Shown piece by piece: positions 26,092 to 34,318 of a stretch of 64,000 nucleotides of DNA. Each line of letters starts with the position of its first letter. The first letter of the stretch is position 1. The translations under genes and the position numbers were made by a program. Origin of the DNA: Flavobacteriaceae bacterium PS02336 (lineage in GTDB: Bacteria; Bacteroidota; Bacteroidia; Flavobacteriales; Flavobacteriaceae). Under the pieces are notes generated by a model that was given only the letters and a program-made list of their open reading frames with translations, made no database searches and was not told where the DNA came from. Location of the stretch: the NCBI GenBank assembly GCA_029960065.1, contig JASCOF010000003.1, forward strand, positions 62,001-126,000, in the 5' to 3' direction.

Positions 26092-27585
26092 ATGAAAAAG
26101 ATTTTTTTCGTTTCTTTTGCCCTTGCTGCAACGCTTTTTGCAAGTGCACAGCAAAAAAACTCTCTTTTAGAGCAGTCTTTCTGGAAAACATCTCCAAATG
26201 TGGAAACTGTTAAATCTGAAATAGCAAAAGGAAATAATCCTGCTGAAGCCAATGCAAATGCTTTTGACGTTACTACTCTAGCAATCAATAATGATGCGCC
26301 TGTTGCAACAATCAAATTCTTAATCGATCAGCCAGGAAACTCAGTTACAAAATTAACTCACGATAATCGTATTTATTTGCACTGGGCTGCTTACAGAGGC
26401 AATACCGAATTGGTTGAATATCTAATAGCTAAAGGATCTGATGTAAATTTTGAAGACAGCCACGGTACTGCTCCAGCAGATTTTGCAGCTTCAAACGGTC
26501 AGTCTAACCCAGCGATGTATGACGCTTTCTTTAAAGCTGGCGTAAATCCAACGAAAAAATACGCAAACGGTGCCAATCTTTTACTGTTAGCTATTGCTTC
26601 TGATAAAGATTTAAAAGCAGCAGAATATTTTTCGACAAAAGGAATGTCTCTAAAAGATGTTGACAGTGAAGGAAATACTGCTTTTACTTATGCTGCAAGA
26701 TCGGGAAATATTCCACTTTTGAAAAAACTTTTAGAAAAAGGAATCAAACCAACTGATGCTGCACTTTTAATTGCAGCGCAAGGAAGCCGCAGAGAAACGA
26801 ATACTCTTGAAACTTATAAATATTTGGTTGAAGAAGTAAAAATCAAACCAACAGCTCAAAATAAGGCAGGACAAAATGTACTGCATATTTTAGCTGGAAA
26901 ACCAAATCAAACTGAAATTATAAAATACTTTTTAGACAAAGGTGTTGATGTTAATAAAGCGGACAAAGAAGGAAATACGCCTGTTATGGCTGCAGCTTCT
27001 GCAAGAGAAACTGCTGTTTTAGAACTTTTTCTTCCAAAAGCGAAAAACATAAATGCACAAAACTTAAAAGGAGAATCTGCTTTAACGTATGCAGTAAGAA
27101 ATGGTTCGCCAGAAGCTGTAAGTTTACTTTTAGCAAAAGGTGCTGATGAAAATGTAAAAGATAAAGACGGAAATAATTTAGGTGTGTATTTAGTACAATC
27201 TTACCGTCCGGCTGGAAGAGAAAAAGAAGCAAAAGTAGATCCTTTTGATGCTAAAGCAAAATTACTTCAAGATAAAGGATTGAATTTAGCATCTCCTCAA
27301 AAAGATGGAAATACTTTATATCATTTAGCCATTACTAAAAATGATGTTTCTCTTTTGAAAAAAATAACTGATTTAAAAGTTGACGTAAATGCTAAAAATA
27401 AAGATGGTTTAACGCCTTTACACAGAGCTGCTATGACGTCTAAAGATGATTCTATTTTGAAATATCTTGTTGAAGCTGGAGCGAAAAAAGACATCAGCAC
27501 AGAGTTTGACGAAACAGCTTATGCTCTGGCTAAAGAAAATGATCTGCTTACAAAAAATAATATTTCAGTTGAATTTTTAAAATAA
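26092..27585 (+). CDS. Secreted ankyrin-repeat protein
   Basis: A 497-residue protein with a signal peptide (MKKIFFVSFALAATLFASAQ). The mature part is built almost entirely of ankyrin repeats, with units such as GNTELVEYLIAKGSDVN, GNIPLLKKLLEKG, GSPEAVSLLLAKGAD and DGLTPLHRAAMTS. Ankyrin repeats bind partner proteins; a periplasmic or surface location is implied by the leader. It is 48 bp ahead of the DUF2271 gene, so it probably belongs to the same transcript as the flavin electron-transfer genes. The partner is unknown. Confidence 0.85.
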   Translation: MKKIFFVSFALAATLFASAQQKNSLLEQSFWKTSPNVETVKSEIAKGNNPAEANANAFDVTTLAINNDAPVATIKFLIDQPGNSVTKLTHDNRIYLHWAAYRGNTELVEYLIAKGSDVNFEDSHGTAPADFAASNGQSNPAMYDAFFKAGVNPTKKYANGANLLLLAIASDKDLKAAEYFSTKGMSLKDVDSEGNTAFTYAARSGNIPLLKKLLEKGIKPTDAALLIAAQGSRRETNTLETYKYLVEEVKIKPTAQNKAGQNVLHILAGKPNQTEIIKYFLDKGVDVNKADKEGNTPVMAAASARETAVLELFLPKAKNINAQNLKGESALTYAVRNGSPEAVSLLLAKGADENVKDKDGNNLGVYLVQSYRPAGREKEAKVDPFDAKAKLLQDKGLNLASPQKDGNTLYHLAITKNDVSLLKKITDLKVDVNAKNKDGLTPLHRAAMTSKDDSILKYLVEAGAKKDISTEFDETAYALAKENDLLTKNNISVEFLK

Positions 27586-27633
27586 GTAATTTTAAATCTC
27601 AAAAATAAAATTCCAAATTCCAATTAAAAAAAT

Positions 27634-28116
27634 ATGAAATCTATATTCAAAATTGCTCTTACAGGTGCTTTTATACTTTTACTTTCTTTTCAATCTAATG
27701 CGCAGTCGAGCAAATACAAATGCATGCTGCAGATGAACAATTATATGGGAGAAGGTGCTTACATCGTAGTTTCTTTAATTAATGCAAACGGAGAATACGA
27801 AAAAACACTTTACGTAATGGGCGATGACAAAAAATGGTACAAATCATTAAAAGAATGGAATAAATTCCATACTCAGAAAAATGATGATATCAGTGCCAAA
27901 ACGGGCGCTTCTGTGACTGGCGGAGACCGTAGTGTAACCACTTTTGAAATCGAAAATTCTAAAATTAATAAAGGATACAAATTACGTTTTGAAACGGCTG
28001 TTGAAGATCAGAAATATTATGTGAGTGATCTTGAAATTCCGCTTACTACTGAAGGTATTGCTGACAAAACAGATGGAAAAGGATACATCAAATACGTAAG
28101 ATTAAACAAAATATAA
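27634..28116 (+). CDS. DUF2271 protein with a predicted ApbE flavinylation motif
   Basis: A 160-residue secreted protein (signal peptide 1-23, SNAQ) of the DUF2271 family, which is often found with PepSY reductases and ApbE. Residues 90-95 read TGASVT, closely matching the (S/T)GA(S/T)xT motif to which ApbE attaches FMN; Thr95 would be the flavinylated residue. It would then be an extracytoplasmic flavoprotein carrying electrons from the PepSY reductase. The PepSY and ApbE genes follow in the same direction. The family assignment is good; flavinylation is inferred from motif and neighbours. Confidence 0.82.
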   Translation: MKSIFKIALTGAFILLLSFQSNAQSSKYKCMLQMNNYMGEGAYIVVSLINANGEYEKTLYVMGDDKKWYKSLKEWNKFHTQKNDDISAKTGASVTGGDRSVTTFEIENSKINKGYKLRFETAVEDQKYYVSDLEIPLTTEGIADKTDGKGYIKYVRLNKI

Positions 28117-28146
28117 ACCTTTAGTATTTTACTTTTAACCTATTGT

Positions 28147-28219
28147 TAAAGTATAAAGGCTACTTTTATACTTTAGTAAAAGCCAAGCTTTGTCAAAGTT
28201 TTTAATTTTGACAAAGCTT
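28147..28219 (+). repeat. Two consecutive hairpins between DUF2271 and PepSY genes
   Basis: An 11-bp stem (28147-28157 with 28165-28175) is followed by a 13-bp stem AAGCTTTGTCAAA (28185-28197 with 28207-28219). Neither has a classic U tract. The second uses the same arm sequence as the palindrome at 54226-54258, so it is a dispersed repeat rather than a simple terminator. It could dampen or process the transcript. Confidence 0.55.
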
Positions 28220-28251
28220 TAAACATTTAATTACATTCTAGAATACACGCA

Positions 28252-30435
28252 ATGACTCTTTCTTTCTGGCGTTACGCACATTTGGCTTTAGCCTTATTTT
28301 CTTCTATTTTTCTGCTTTTGGCTTCGGTAACGGGTATTATTTTGGCTGTTGATGCAGTACAGGAAAAAACACTTCCTTTTAAAGCTGAAAATTTCAACAA
28401 GATCACATTAGGAGAAACGCTTCCAATCTTAAAAAAAACGTACCCTGAAATTACAGAGCTGAGTGTTGATTATAATCAATTTGTAACGCTTCAAGCCATT
28501 GATGACGATGGAAATGATATTAATGCGTATATCGATCCAAAAACCGGAAAAGCATTAGGAACACCAATAAAGAAAAGCGAATTTATAAAATGGATTACGA
28601 GTTTTCACCGTTCGTTATTTTTGCACGAGGCTGGACGTTTTTTTGTCGGCGTGATTTCTTTCTGTCTGCTGTTGATTTCACTTTCGGGATTTGTACTGGT
28701 ATTAAAAAGACAGCGCGGTATCCGTAACTTCTTTTCTAAAGTAATTAAAGAATATTTCGCTCAATATTATCATGTTGTTTTAGGACGTCTGGCATTAATT
28801 CCGATTCTGATTATTGCGCTTACAGGAACCTATTTATCGTTGGAAAGATTCAACTTTTTTATGGGTGATGAAAAAGCTAAACCCGTTAAAACAGAGCTGT
28901 CGGCGAAAGCGAAAACTACTTCCATCTTTAATACCACTTTATTGGCTGATGTAAAGAAAATCGAATTTCCTTTTACAGATGATCCTGAAGAATATTATAT
29001 CATTGAATTAAAAGATCGTGAAATTGAAGTGAATCAAGTTACAGGCGCTGTAATTAGTGAGAAACTTTCGCCAGTAACGACACAATTTGCTGCTTTAAGT
29101 CTTGACCTTCATACGGGAAGAATTAACGGAATCTGGGCTGTGATTTTAGCGATTGCCTGCATTAATATTCTGTTCTTTATTTATTCTGGTTTTGCGATTA
29201 CTTTAAAAAGAAGATCGAGCCGTATTAAAAATAAATTCAAGGCCAACGAAAGTACATTTATCCTTTTGGTCGGTTCTGAAAATGGAAGTTCTTTTAGATT
29301 TGCTAATGCAATTCTAAAACAATTGATTGGGCACGGACATAAAGCGTATATTTCCGAATTAAATCGTTTTTCGGCTTATCCAAAGGCTGAACATATTATT
29401 CTTTTTTCTTCGACTCACGGTTTGGGAGATGCGCCTTCTAACGGAAATAAATTTAAAGCAGTATTAGAAAAACAAAATCAGGAACAGAAAATCAATTATT
29501 CTGTTGTTGGGTTTGGTTCTAAATCGTATCCTGATTTTTGCGGATTTGCGATTGAAATTGATGCGCTTCTTGCTAAACAAAACTGGGCAGAACGTTATTT
29601 GGAATTACAGACTGTAAATGATAAATCGGCCGCGGAATTTGTAGAATGGGTAAAATTATGGAGCGCTAAAACTGGAATTCAGTTAGCCACAACTCCATCG
29701 TTATATAATCATGTTCCAAAAGGATTACAGAAATTAATGGTTTTAGATAAAACACCTATTTCTGATACCGAACATACTTTTATATTGACATTACGTGCTA
29801 ATGCTAGAGTTAAATTTGCTTCTGGAGATTTACTGGCAATATATCCTGCCAATGATTCCAGAGAACGCCTCTACTCGATTGGAAATCATTCTGGAAATAT
29901 TCAATTGGTTGTAAAACTGCATCCTAACGGATTAGGTTCAGGTTATTTGAATAATTTAGAACCTGGAAACACAATAAAAGCTAAAATTCTAAAAAATCCT
30001 GCTTTCCATCTTCCAAAGAAAGCACAGAAAGTAGCTTTAATTTCTAACGGAACCGGAATTGCTCCTTTCTTAGGAATGATTGAACAAAATAAAGCGAAGA
30101 AAGAAATTCATTTGTACAGCGGATTCCGAATGATTACCCCTACGCTCATGGCTTATAAGAAATTTGCAGGCATAATGATTCAGAAAGAACATTTGGAGCA
30201 TTTTCATGTAGCATTATCTCGTGAAGCAGAACATATTTATGTAATGGATTTAATTAAAAATGATACTGCCTTTTTTATGAATTTATTGAAAAACGACGGC
30301 GTTATCATGATCTGCGGTTCACTTGCTATGCAGAAAGATGTTGAAGCAATTTTAAATGATTTATGTTTGTCTAATGGAACAAAAACGCTTCTGGAATATA
30401 AAGAAAATGGGCAGTTATTAACGGATTGCTACTAA
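28252..30435 (+). CDS. PepSY-domain membrane flavoreductase (sulfite-reductase-like cytosolic half)
   Basis: A 727-residue inner-membrane protein. The N-terminal PepSY_TM part has hydrophobic segments near 10-32, 120-145, 173-195 and 287-315 with PepSY domains facing the periplasm between them. The cytosolic half holds a flavodoxin-like domain (about 335-470; LFSSTHGLGDAPSNG) and a ferredoxin-reductase-type FAD/NAD(P)H module (about 480-727; RLYSIGNH and GTGIAPFLG). It should pass electrons from NAD(P)H across the membrane, for instance to flavinylated DUF2271 or to ferric chelates. It lies between DUF2271 and ApbE and resembles a XusC-like PepSY reductase fused to its own electron-input module. 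Confidence 0.88.
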   Translation: MTLSFWRYAHLALALFSSIFLLLASVTGIILAVDAVQEKTLPFKAENFNKITLGETLPILKKTYPEITELSVDYNQFVTLQAIDDDGNDINAYIDPKTGKALGTPIKKSEFIKWITSFHRSLFLHEAGRFFVGVISFCLLLISLSGFVLVLKRQRGIRNFFSKVIKEYFAQYYHVVLGRLALIPILIIALTGTYLSLERFNFFMGDEKAKPVKTELSAKAKTTSIFNTTLLADVKKIEFPFTDDPEEYYIIELKDREIEVNQVTGAVISEKLSPVTTQFAALSLDLHTGRINGIWAVILAIACINILFFIYSGFAITLKRRSSRIKNKFKANESTFILLVGSENGSSFRFANAILKQLIGHGHKAYISELNRFSAYPKAEHIILFSSTHGLGDAPSNGNKFKAVLEKQNQEQKINYSVVGFGSKSYPDFCGFAIEIDALLAKQNWAERYLELQTVNDKSAAEFVEWVKLWSAKTGIQLATTPSLYNHVPKGLQKLMVLDKTPISDTEHTFILTLRANARVKFASGDLLAIYPANDSRERLYSIGNHSGNIQLVVKLHPNGLGSGYLNNLEPGNTIKAKILKNPAFHLPKKAQKVALISNGTGIAPFLGMIEQNKAKKEIHLYSGFRMITPTLMAYKKFAGIMIQKEHLEHFHVALSREAEHIYVMDLIKNDTAFFMNLLKNDGVIMICGSLAMQKDVEAILNDLCLSNGTKTLLEYKENGQLLTDCY

Positions 30436-30476
30436 GATTGTTGATTTTAGATTGTAGATTGTAGATTTTAGATTTA
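30435..30476. repeat. Period-7 simple repeat (AGATTGT type)
   Basis: Six 7-bp units, AGATTGT with variants TGATTTT, AGATTTT and AGATTTA, begin at the PepSY stop codon and fill much of the gap to apbE. Confidence 0.7.
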
Positions 30477-30524
30477 TTATTTGCTATAAATACTGCTCTG
30501 TGGAGCTTTAAAAAATGATTTTTT

Positions 30525-31517
30525 ATGCGAAAATCAATTATAAAAAAACTTTTAATTCTTCTGATAACTATTCAATGCTTGAATGGTTATTCGCAAGTAT
30601 TACGAAAGAGAACCACTCTTTTAATGGGCGGACGCTTTGATATCAGTATTGTGGCTAAAGATTCTTTATCTGCCGAGCAAAATATTGATGAAGTAATTGC
30701 TGAAATTACTCGAATTGAAAATCTAATCTCAGATTGGAAACCCGATTCACAAGTTTCTCAAGTAAATCAGAATGCAGGCATTAAACCGATAAAAGTAGAT
30801 CGTGAGGTTTTTGAATTGACCCAGAGAGCCCTAAAACTATCTGAAATTACGAATGGCGGATTTGATGTGAGCTTTGCAGCAATGGACAGAATCTGGAAAT
30901 TTGACGGCTCTATGACCAAAATGCCTTCGGCGGAAGCCATAAAAAAATCGGTAGAAAAAGTGGGTTATAAAAACATCATTTTGGACAGTACAGCATCGAC
31001 TATTTTCTTAAAATTAAAAGGAATGAAAATCGGATTCGGCGCTTTAGGCGAAGGTTACGCAACTGATAAATGCCGTGCTATGATGATTCAAAAAGGAATT
31101 CAAGCCGGAATTATAAACGGTTCAGGAGATATGAGTACCTGGGGAAAACAACCCAATGGAAACGATTGGAAAATCGGAATCACAAATCCGTTTAAACCTG
31201 AAAAGATTTTAGCAGCCATTCCGTTAAAAGACGGCGCTATTACGACTTCTGGAAGCTATGAAAAATTTGTTGTTTTTAATGGCAAACGGTATTCTCACAT
31301 TATAAATCCTGCAACGGGATATCCTGCAACGGGTTTGTGCAGTGTAACGGTTGTTGGTCCAAACGCTGAAACTGCCAACGGATTGAGTACTTCGATGATG
31401 GTTTTAGGGCAGAAGGATGGTTTAGTATTACTTCAAAAATTCCCAGCCTACAGCTGTGTTATGATTACTGATAAGGGAAAAGTTATAAAATCTAAAAATT
31501 TTGCTTATAAGTTGTAA
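30525..31517 (+). CDS. apbE: FAD:protein FMN transferase (ApbE)
   Basis: A 330-residue secreted ApbE (signal peptide about 1-24, GYSQ) that links FMN from FAD to Thr or Ser of target proteins outside the cytoplasm. Typical blocks are GFGALGEGYATDKC near 170, INGSGDM near 197 and YSHIINPATGYP with H258. In the C-terminal metal site the usual Asp of DALAT-type motifs is replaced: ETANGLSTS puts Asn at 285. The enzyme may still work, but this is worth noting. Its likely client is the DUF2271 protein two genes upstream. A 42-bp period-7 repeat separates it from the PepSY gene. Confidence 0.9.
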   Translation: MRKSIIKKLLILLITIQCLNGYSQVLRKRTTLLMGGRFDISIVAKDSLSAEQNIDEVIAEITRIENLISDWKPDSQVSQVNQNAGIKPIKVDREVFELTQRALKLSEITNGGFDVSFAAMDRIWKFDGSMTKMPSAEAIKKSVEKVGYKNIILDSTASTIFLKLKGMKIGFGALGEGYATDKCRAMMIQKGIQAGIINGSGDMSTWGKQPNGNDWKIGITNPFKPEKILAAIPLKDGAITTSGSYEKFVVFNGKRYSHIINPATGYPATGLCSVTVVGPNAETANGLSTSMMVLGQKDGLVLLQKFPAYSCVMITDKGKVIKSKNFAYKL

Positions 31518-31520
31518 GGT

Positions 31521-31583
31521 TAATTGTTAATTGTTAATTGTTAATTGTTAATTGTTGATGGTTGATGGTTGATGGTTAATTGT
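31521..31583. repeat. Period-7 tandem repeat (TAATTGT)5-(TGATGGT)3-TAATTGT
   Basis: Nine perfect 7-bp units in two flavours directly follow the apbE stop codon. They form the left flank of a long palindromic element. Confidence 0.9.
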
Positions 31584-31590
31584 AAATGAA

Positions 31591-31711
31591 TTGCCTCCAG
31601 CTTTAGCTGGAGGTATATAAGTTAAAGGATATAAGGCTTTAGCCGAACTAAAATTTGGCTGAAGCCTTTTTTATTCTAAAATTGATTACCTCCAGCTAAA
31701 GCCGGAGGCAA
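31591..31711. repeat. Long palindromic repeat with nested hairpin
   Basis: Outer arms of 23 nt (31591-31613 with 31689-31711) pair with one mismatch; each arm is itself nearly palindromic (CCTCCAGC...GCTGGAGG). Inside, a 12-nt hairpin (31633-31644 with 31657-31668, one mismatch) is followed by a T run and could terminate the apbE transcript. Confidence 0.7.
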
Positions 31712-31772
31712 CTCATAACTCATAACTCATAACTCATAACTCATAACTCATAACTCATAATTCATAATTCAT
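31710..31772. repeat. Period-7 tandem repeat (AACTCAT)7-(AATTCAT)2
   Basis: Nine 7-bp units on the right side of the palindromic element, ending about 80 bp before the TonB-receptor -7 box. Confidence 0.9.
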
Positions 31773-31855
31773 TACATTAAAATAACATTAAAACTGTTAA
31801 AGAAATTCTAATAATCTTCTAACGTGTTTATTTAGATTAAATATAAATTATCATA

Positions 31856-31863
31856 TAAGTTTG
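31856..31863 (+). promoter_or_regulatory. Candidate -7 box of the TonB-receptor gene
   Basis: TAAGTTTG fits TAnnTTTG, 25 bp before the start codon. A TTTA at 31831-31834 could act as a weak -33. Confidence 0.45.
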
Positions 31864-31888
31864 CAGCACTTTATACGCAAAACTCAAT

Positions 31889-34282
31889 ATGAGAACAATT
31901 TTACTTCTTTTTTTATTTACTATTTCGGCTTGGTCACAAAACGGAAATCTAACTGGAAAAGTGACATTTGGAACCGATGAATTAGCTTATGGTTCTACAA
32001 TTATTATAAAAGGAACCCAGAAATACGCTATTGTAAACGATTTTGGACGTTACGAATTTAAAGGCTTAAAATACGGTGAATATATTTTGGAAACTTCTTC
32101 TATGGAAGGACAGACAAGAACTACTAAGGTAACAATCAACAAACCGAATATAGAACTTAATATTTCATTAGATCGAAATGGTCCTAAAGATTTAGAGGAA
32201 GTTGTAATCAAAAAAACTTCTATTAGAAAAGAAATAATGGAGAAAGGATTTGCTGTTAATGTGATTGAAACACAGGAAGCTGCAAAAAGAAATCTTCAAA
32301 CCAACGATTTATTAGATCGTTCTGGAGGTGTAAGAATCAGGCAAAATGGAGGTTTGGGTTCTAGTGTTACTTACAACATCAACGGAATGTCTGGAAATGC
32401 CATCCGAATTTTTATTGATGGTATTCCGATTCAAACTTATGGCGCATCATTCAGCTTAAATAGTATTCCGCCTGCATTAATTGAAAGAATTGAAGTTTAC
32501 AAAGGGGTTGTGCCTGCTTATTTAGCAGACGATTCATTGGGAGGTGCTATCAACGTGATTCTTAAAAAAGGTTCAAAGAATATGATTGCTGCTTCGGCTT
32601 CGTACGGCTCTTTTAATACTGTTCAATCGAATTTCAGTACCACTTATAGAGACAAATCAGGTTTTACCGTTAAGGCAAATGGATTCCAAAATTATTCTGA
32701 TAATGATTATGAAGTTTGGGGAAGATTTGTTTACAACATTGAGCCAAATGGACGTTATGATTACATCAGGGCAAAACGATTTGAAAGTATGTACCGCTCT
32801 TACGGAGGCAGACTTGAAGCTGGTTTTACTGACGTGGAATGGGCTGATAATTTTTCTATCAGCTACAATGGTTCTGAAGATTACAATCAGATTCAGCATG
32901 GTCAATATATGACCAAGCCGTATAAAGGACGTTTTAGTGAAGCTTCTGCAAATGTTTTTAGCTTGAATTACAACAAAAAAGACTTCTTAATCAAGAATCT
33001 TGACTTTTCGGTAATTTCTGTTTACAGTCATAGAAATGATATGGTTAACGATACTGTAAAATGGAATTACAACTGGAATGGTGAAAAAGCTTTAGGATTA
33101 TATGGACAGCCAATATTGTCCACAAACGGCGCGCAACAAGGCCCCGCTACAATAAATCATCAGAAATCGGATATATTTAATACTAGAACTAGTTTTAGTT
33201 ACCGTATTAACGAAAACCATAAATTTCTTCTTAACGGAATGTTTTATACCGTAGATAGAAATCAAGTTGATGAAATGCAGCCAGAACTTGTTCGTAATTT
33301 CATGGCAACTCGCGATATGAGTAAAGCTGTTACTTCGTTTGCTTATGAAATGCAGGCTTTTAAATCTCGTTTTAAAGGAAATCTTTTTGTTAAAAATTAT
33401 GATTTAAATACAAAGCAGATAACCCCTACACTAGTTAATCAAAATGGTCAGGCGGCACTTGTAATAACAGATGATTCTAGGAATACCAATTTTACTGGAT
33501 ATGGTTTTGCGTCTTCTTATTCTGTTCTGTCCAAAGCTATGATAATGCTTTCAGCAGAAAAAGCAATTCGATTACCTACTGAAGATGAGATTTTTGGACT
33601 TCCGGCAGAAAATATTTTAAGTAATCCTTCTTTAGGTCCAGAACAAAGTAACAATTTCAATGCAGGTTTAAGATTAGGACCGTATTTAATAAACAATCAC
33701 AAATTTACGCTTTACGGAAATGCTTTTTGGAGAAATATCAAAGATAAAATTGTTCGCCAGATCAGTAACCGTGTTAATGAAGCCATTCAAGCATCGCCAT
33801 TTATAAATTTAGGAAAAGCCCAGTCTATTGGTTTTGAAGCATCTGCACAATACTCATTTAAGGAAAGACTATTTGCTGGCGTAAATTTCTCAAAATTTAG
33901 TTCTCTTTTTAAAGACAAATATGATAAGAATGGTAATATCAATATTTATTATGATAAGCAATTACCTAACGAACCTTATTTTAATTTAAATGGTAACCTA
34001 CAATACAATTTCAAGAATGTTATCCAAAGCAAATCAGAGTTAAATCTCTATTATAATTGCAGTTATGTAGCTCCATTTTACACTTCTTGGCTTGAATTTG
34101 ACAGGACTACAGCACAGTTTCCACAAGATCTAGGACTAAGTTATGCTTTCCCAAATAAGCAGTTTATCGTAAGCTTCGATGCCCGAAATGTTTTTGACGA
34201 GCAGGTTTATGACAATTTCGCCGCACAAAAACCAGGAAGAGCCTTTTACATCAAATTAAATTACACAATCAGTAAATTTTAA
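31889..34282 (+). CDS. TonB-dependent outer-membrane receptor (XusA-like by context)
   Basis: A 797-residue receptor: signal peptide (about 1-16, WSQ), a carboxypeptidase-regulatory-like domain (about 20-95), the plug (about 110-225, with VRIRQNGGLGSSVTYNINGM and GGAINVILKKG) and a 22-strand-type barrel ending in an aromatic residue (LNYTISKF). It imports a ligand across the outer membrane using TonB energy. It is not a SusC type: it is shorter and its partner is a DUF4374 lipoprotein, not SusD. With the PepSY reductase upstream, iron or siderophore uptake is the best guess. The DUF4374 gene follows by 36 bp. Confidence 0.9.
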   Translation: MRTILLLFLFTISAWSQNGNLTGKVTFGTDELAYGSTIIIKGTQKYAIVNDFGRYEFKGLKYGEYILETSSMEGQTRTTKVTINKPNIELNISLDRNGPKDLEEVVIKKTSIRKEIMEKGFAVNVIETQEAAKRNLQTNDLLDRSGGVRIRQNGGLGSSVTYNINGMSGNAIRIFIDGIPIQTYGASFSLNSIPPALIERIEVYKGVVPAYLADDSLGGAINVILKKGSKNMIAASASYGSFNTVQSNFSTTYRDKSGFTVKANGFQNYSDNDYEVWGRFVYNIEPNGRYDYIRAKRFESMYRSYGGRLEAGFTDVEWADNFSISYNGSEDYNQIQHGQYMTKPYKGRFSEASANVFSLNYNKKDFLIKNLDFSVISVYSHRNDMVNDTVKWNYNWNGEKALGLYGQPILSTNGAQQGPATINHQKSDIFNTRTSFSYRINENHKFLLNGMFYTVDRNQVDEMQPELVRNFMATRDMSKAVTSFAYEMQAFKSRFKGNLFVKNYDLNTKQITPTLVNQNGQAALVITDDSRNTNFTGYGFASSYSVLSKAMIMLSAEKAIRLPTEDEIFGLPAENILSNPSLGPEQSNNFNAGLRLGPYLINNHKFTLYGNAFWRNIKDKIVRQISNRVNEAIQASPFINLGKAQSIGFEASAQYSFKERLFAGVNFSKFSSLFKDKYDKNGNINIYYDKQLPNEPYFNLNGNLQYNFKNVIQSKSELNLYYNCSYVAPFYTSWLEFDRTTAQFPQDLGLSYAFPNKQFIVSFDARNVFDEQVYDNFAAQKPGRAFYIKLNYTISKF

Positions 34283-34318
34283 TTACTTAAAATAACTAAT
34301 TTTTTTAAATCCATAAAT

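Noticed and set aside
31521..31772. CRISPR-like array
   Set aside because: The repeats are uninterrupted 7-bp tandem units without spacers, and no cas gene is present.
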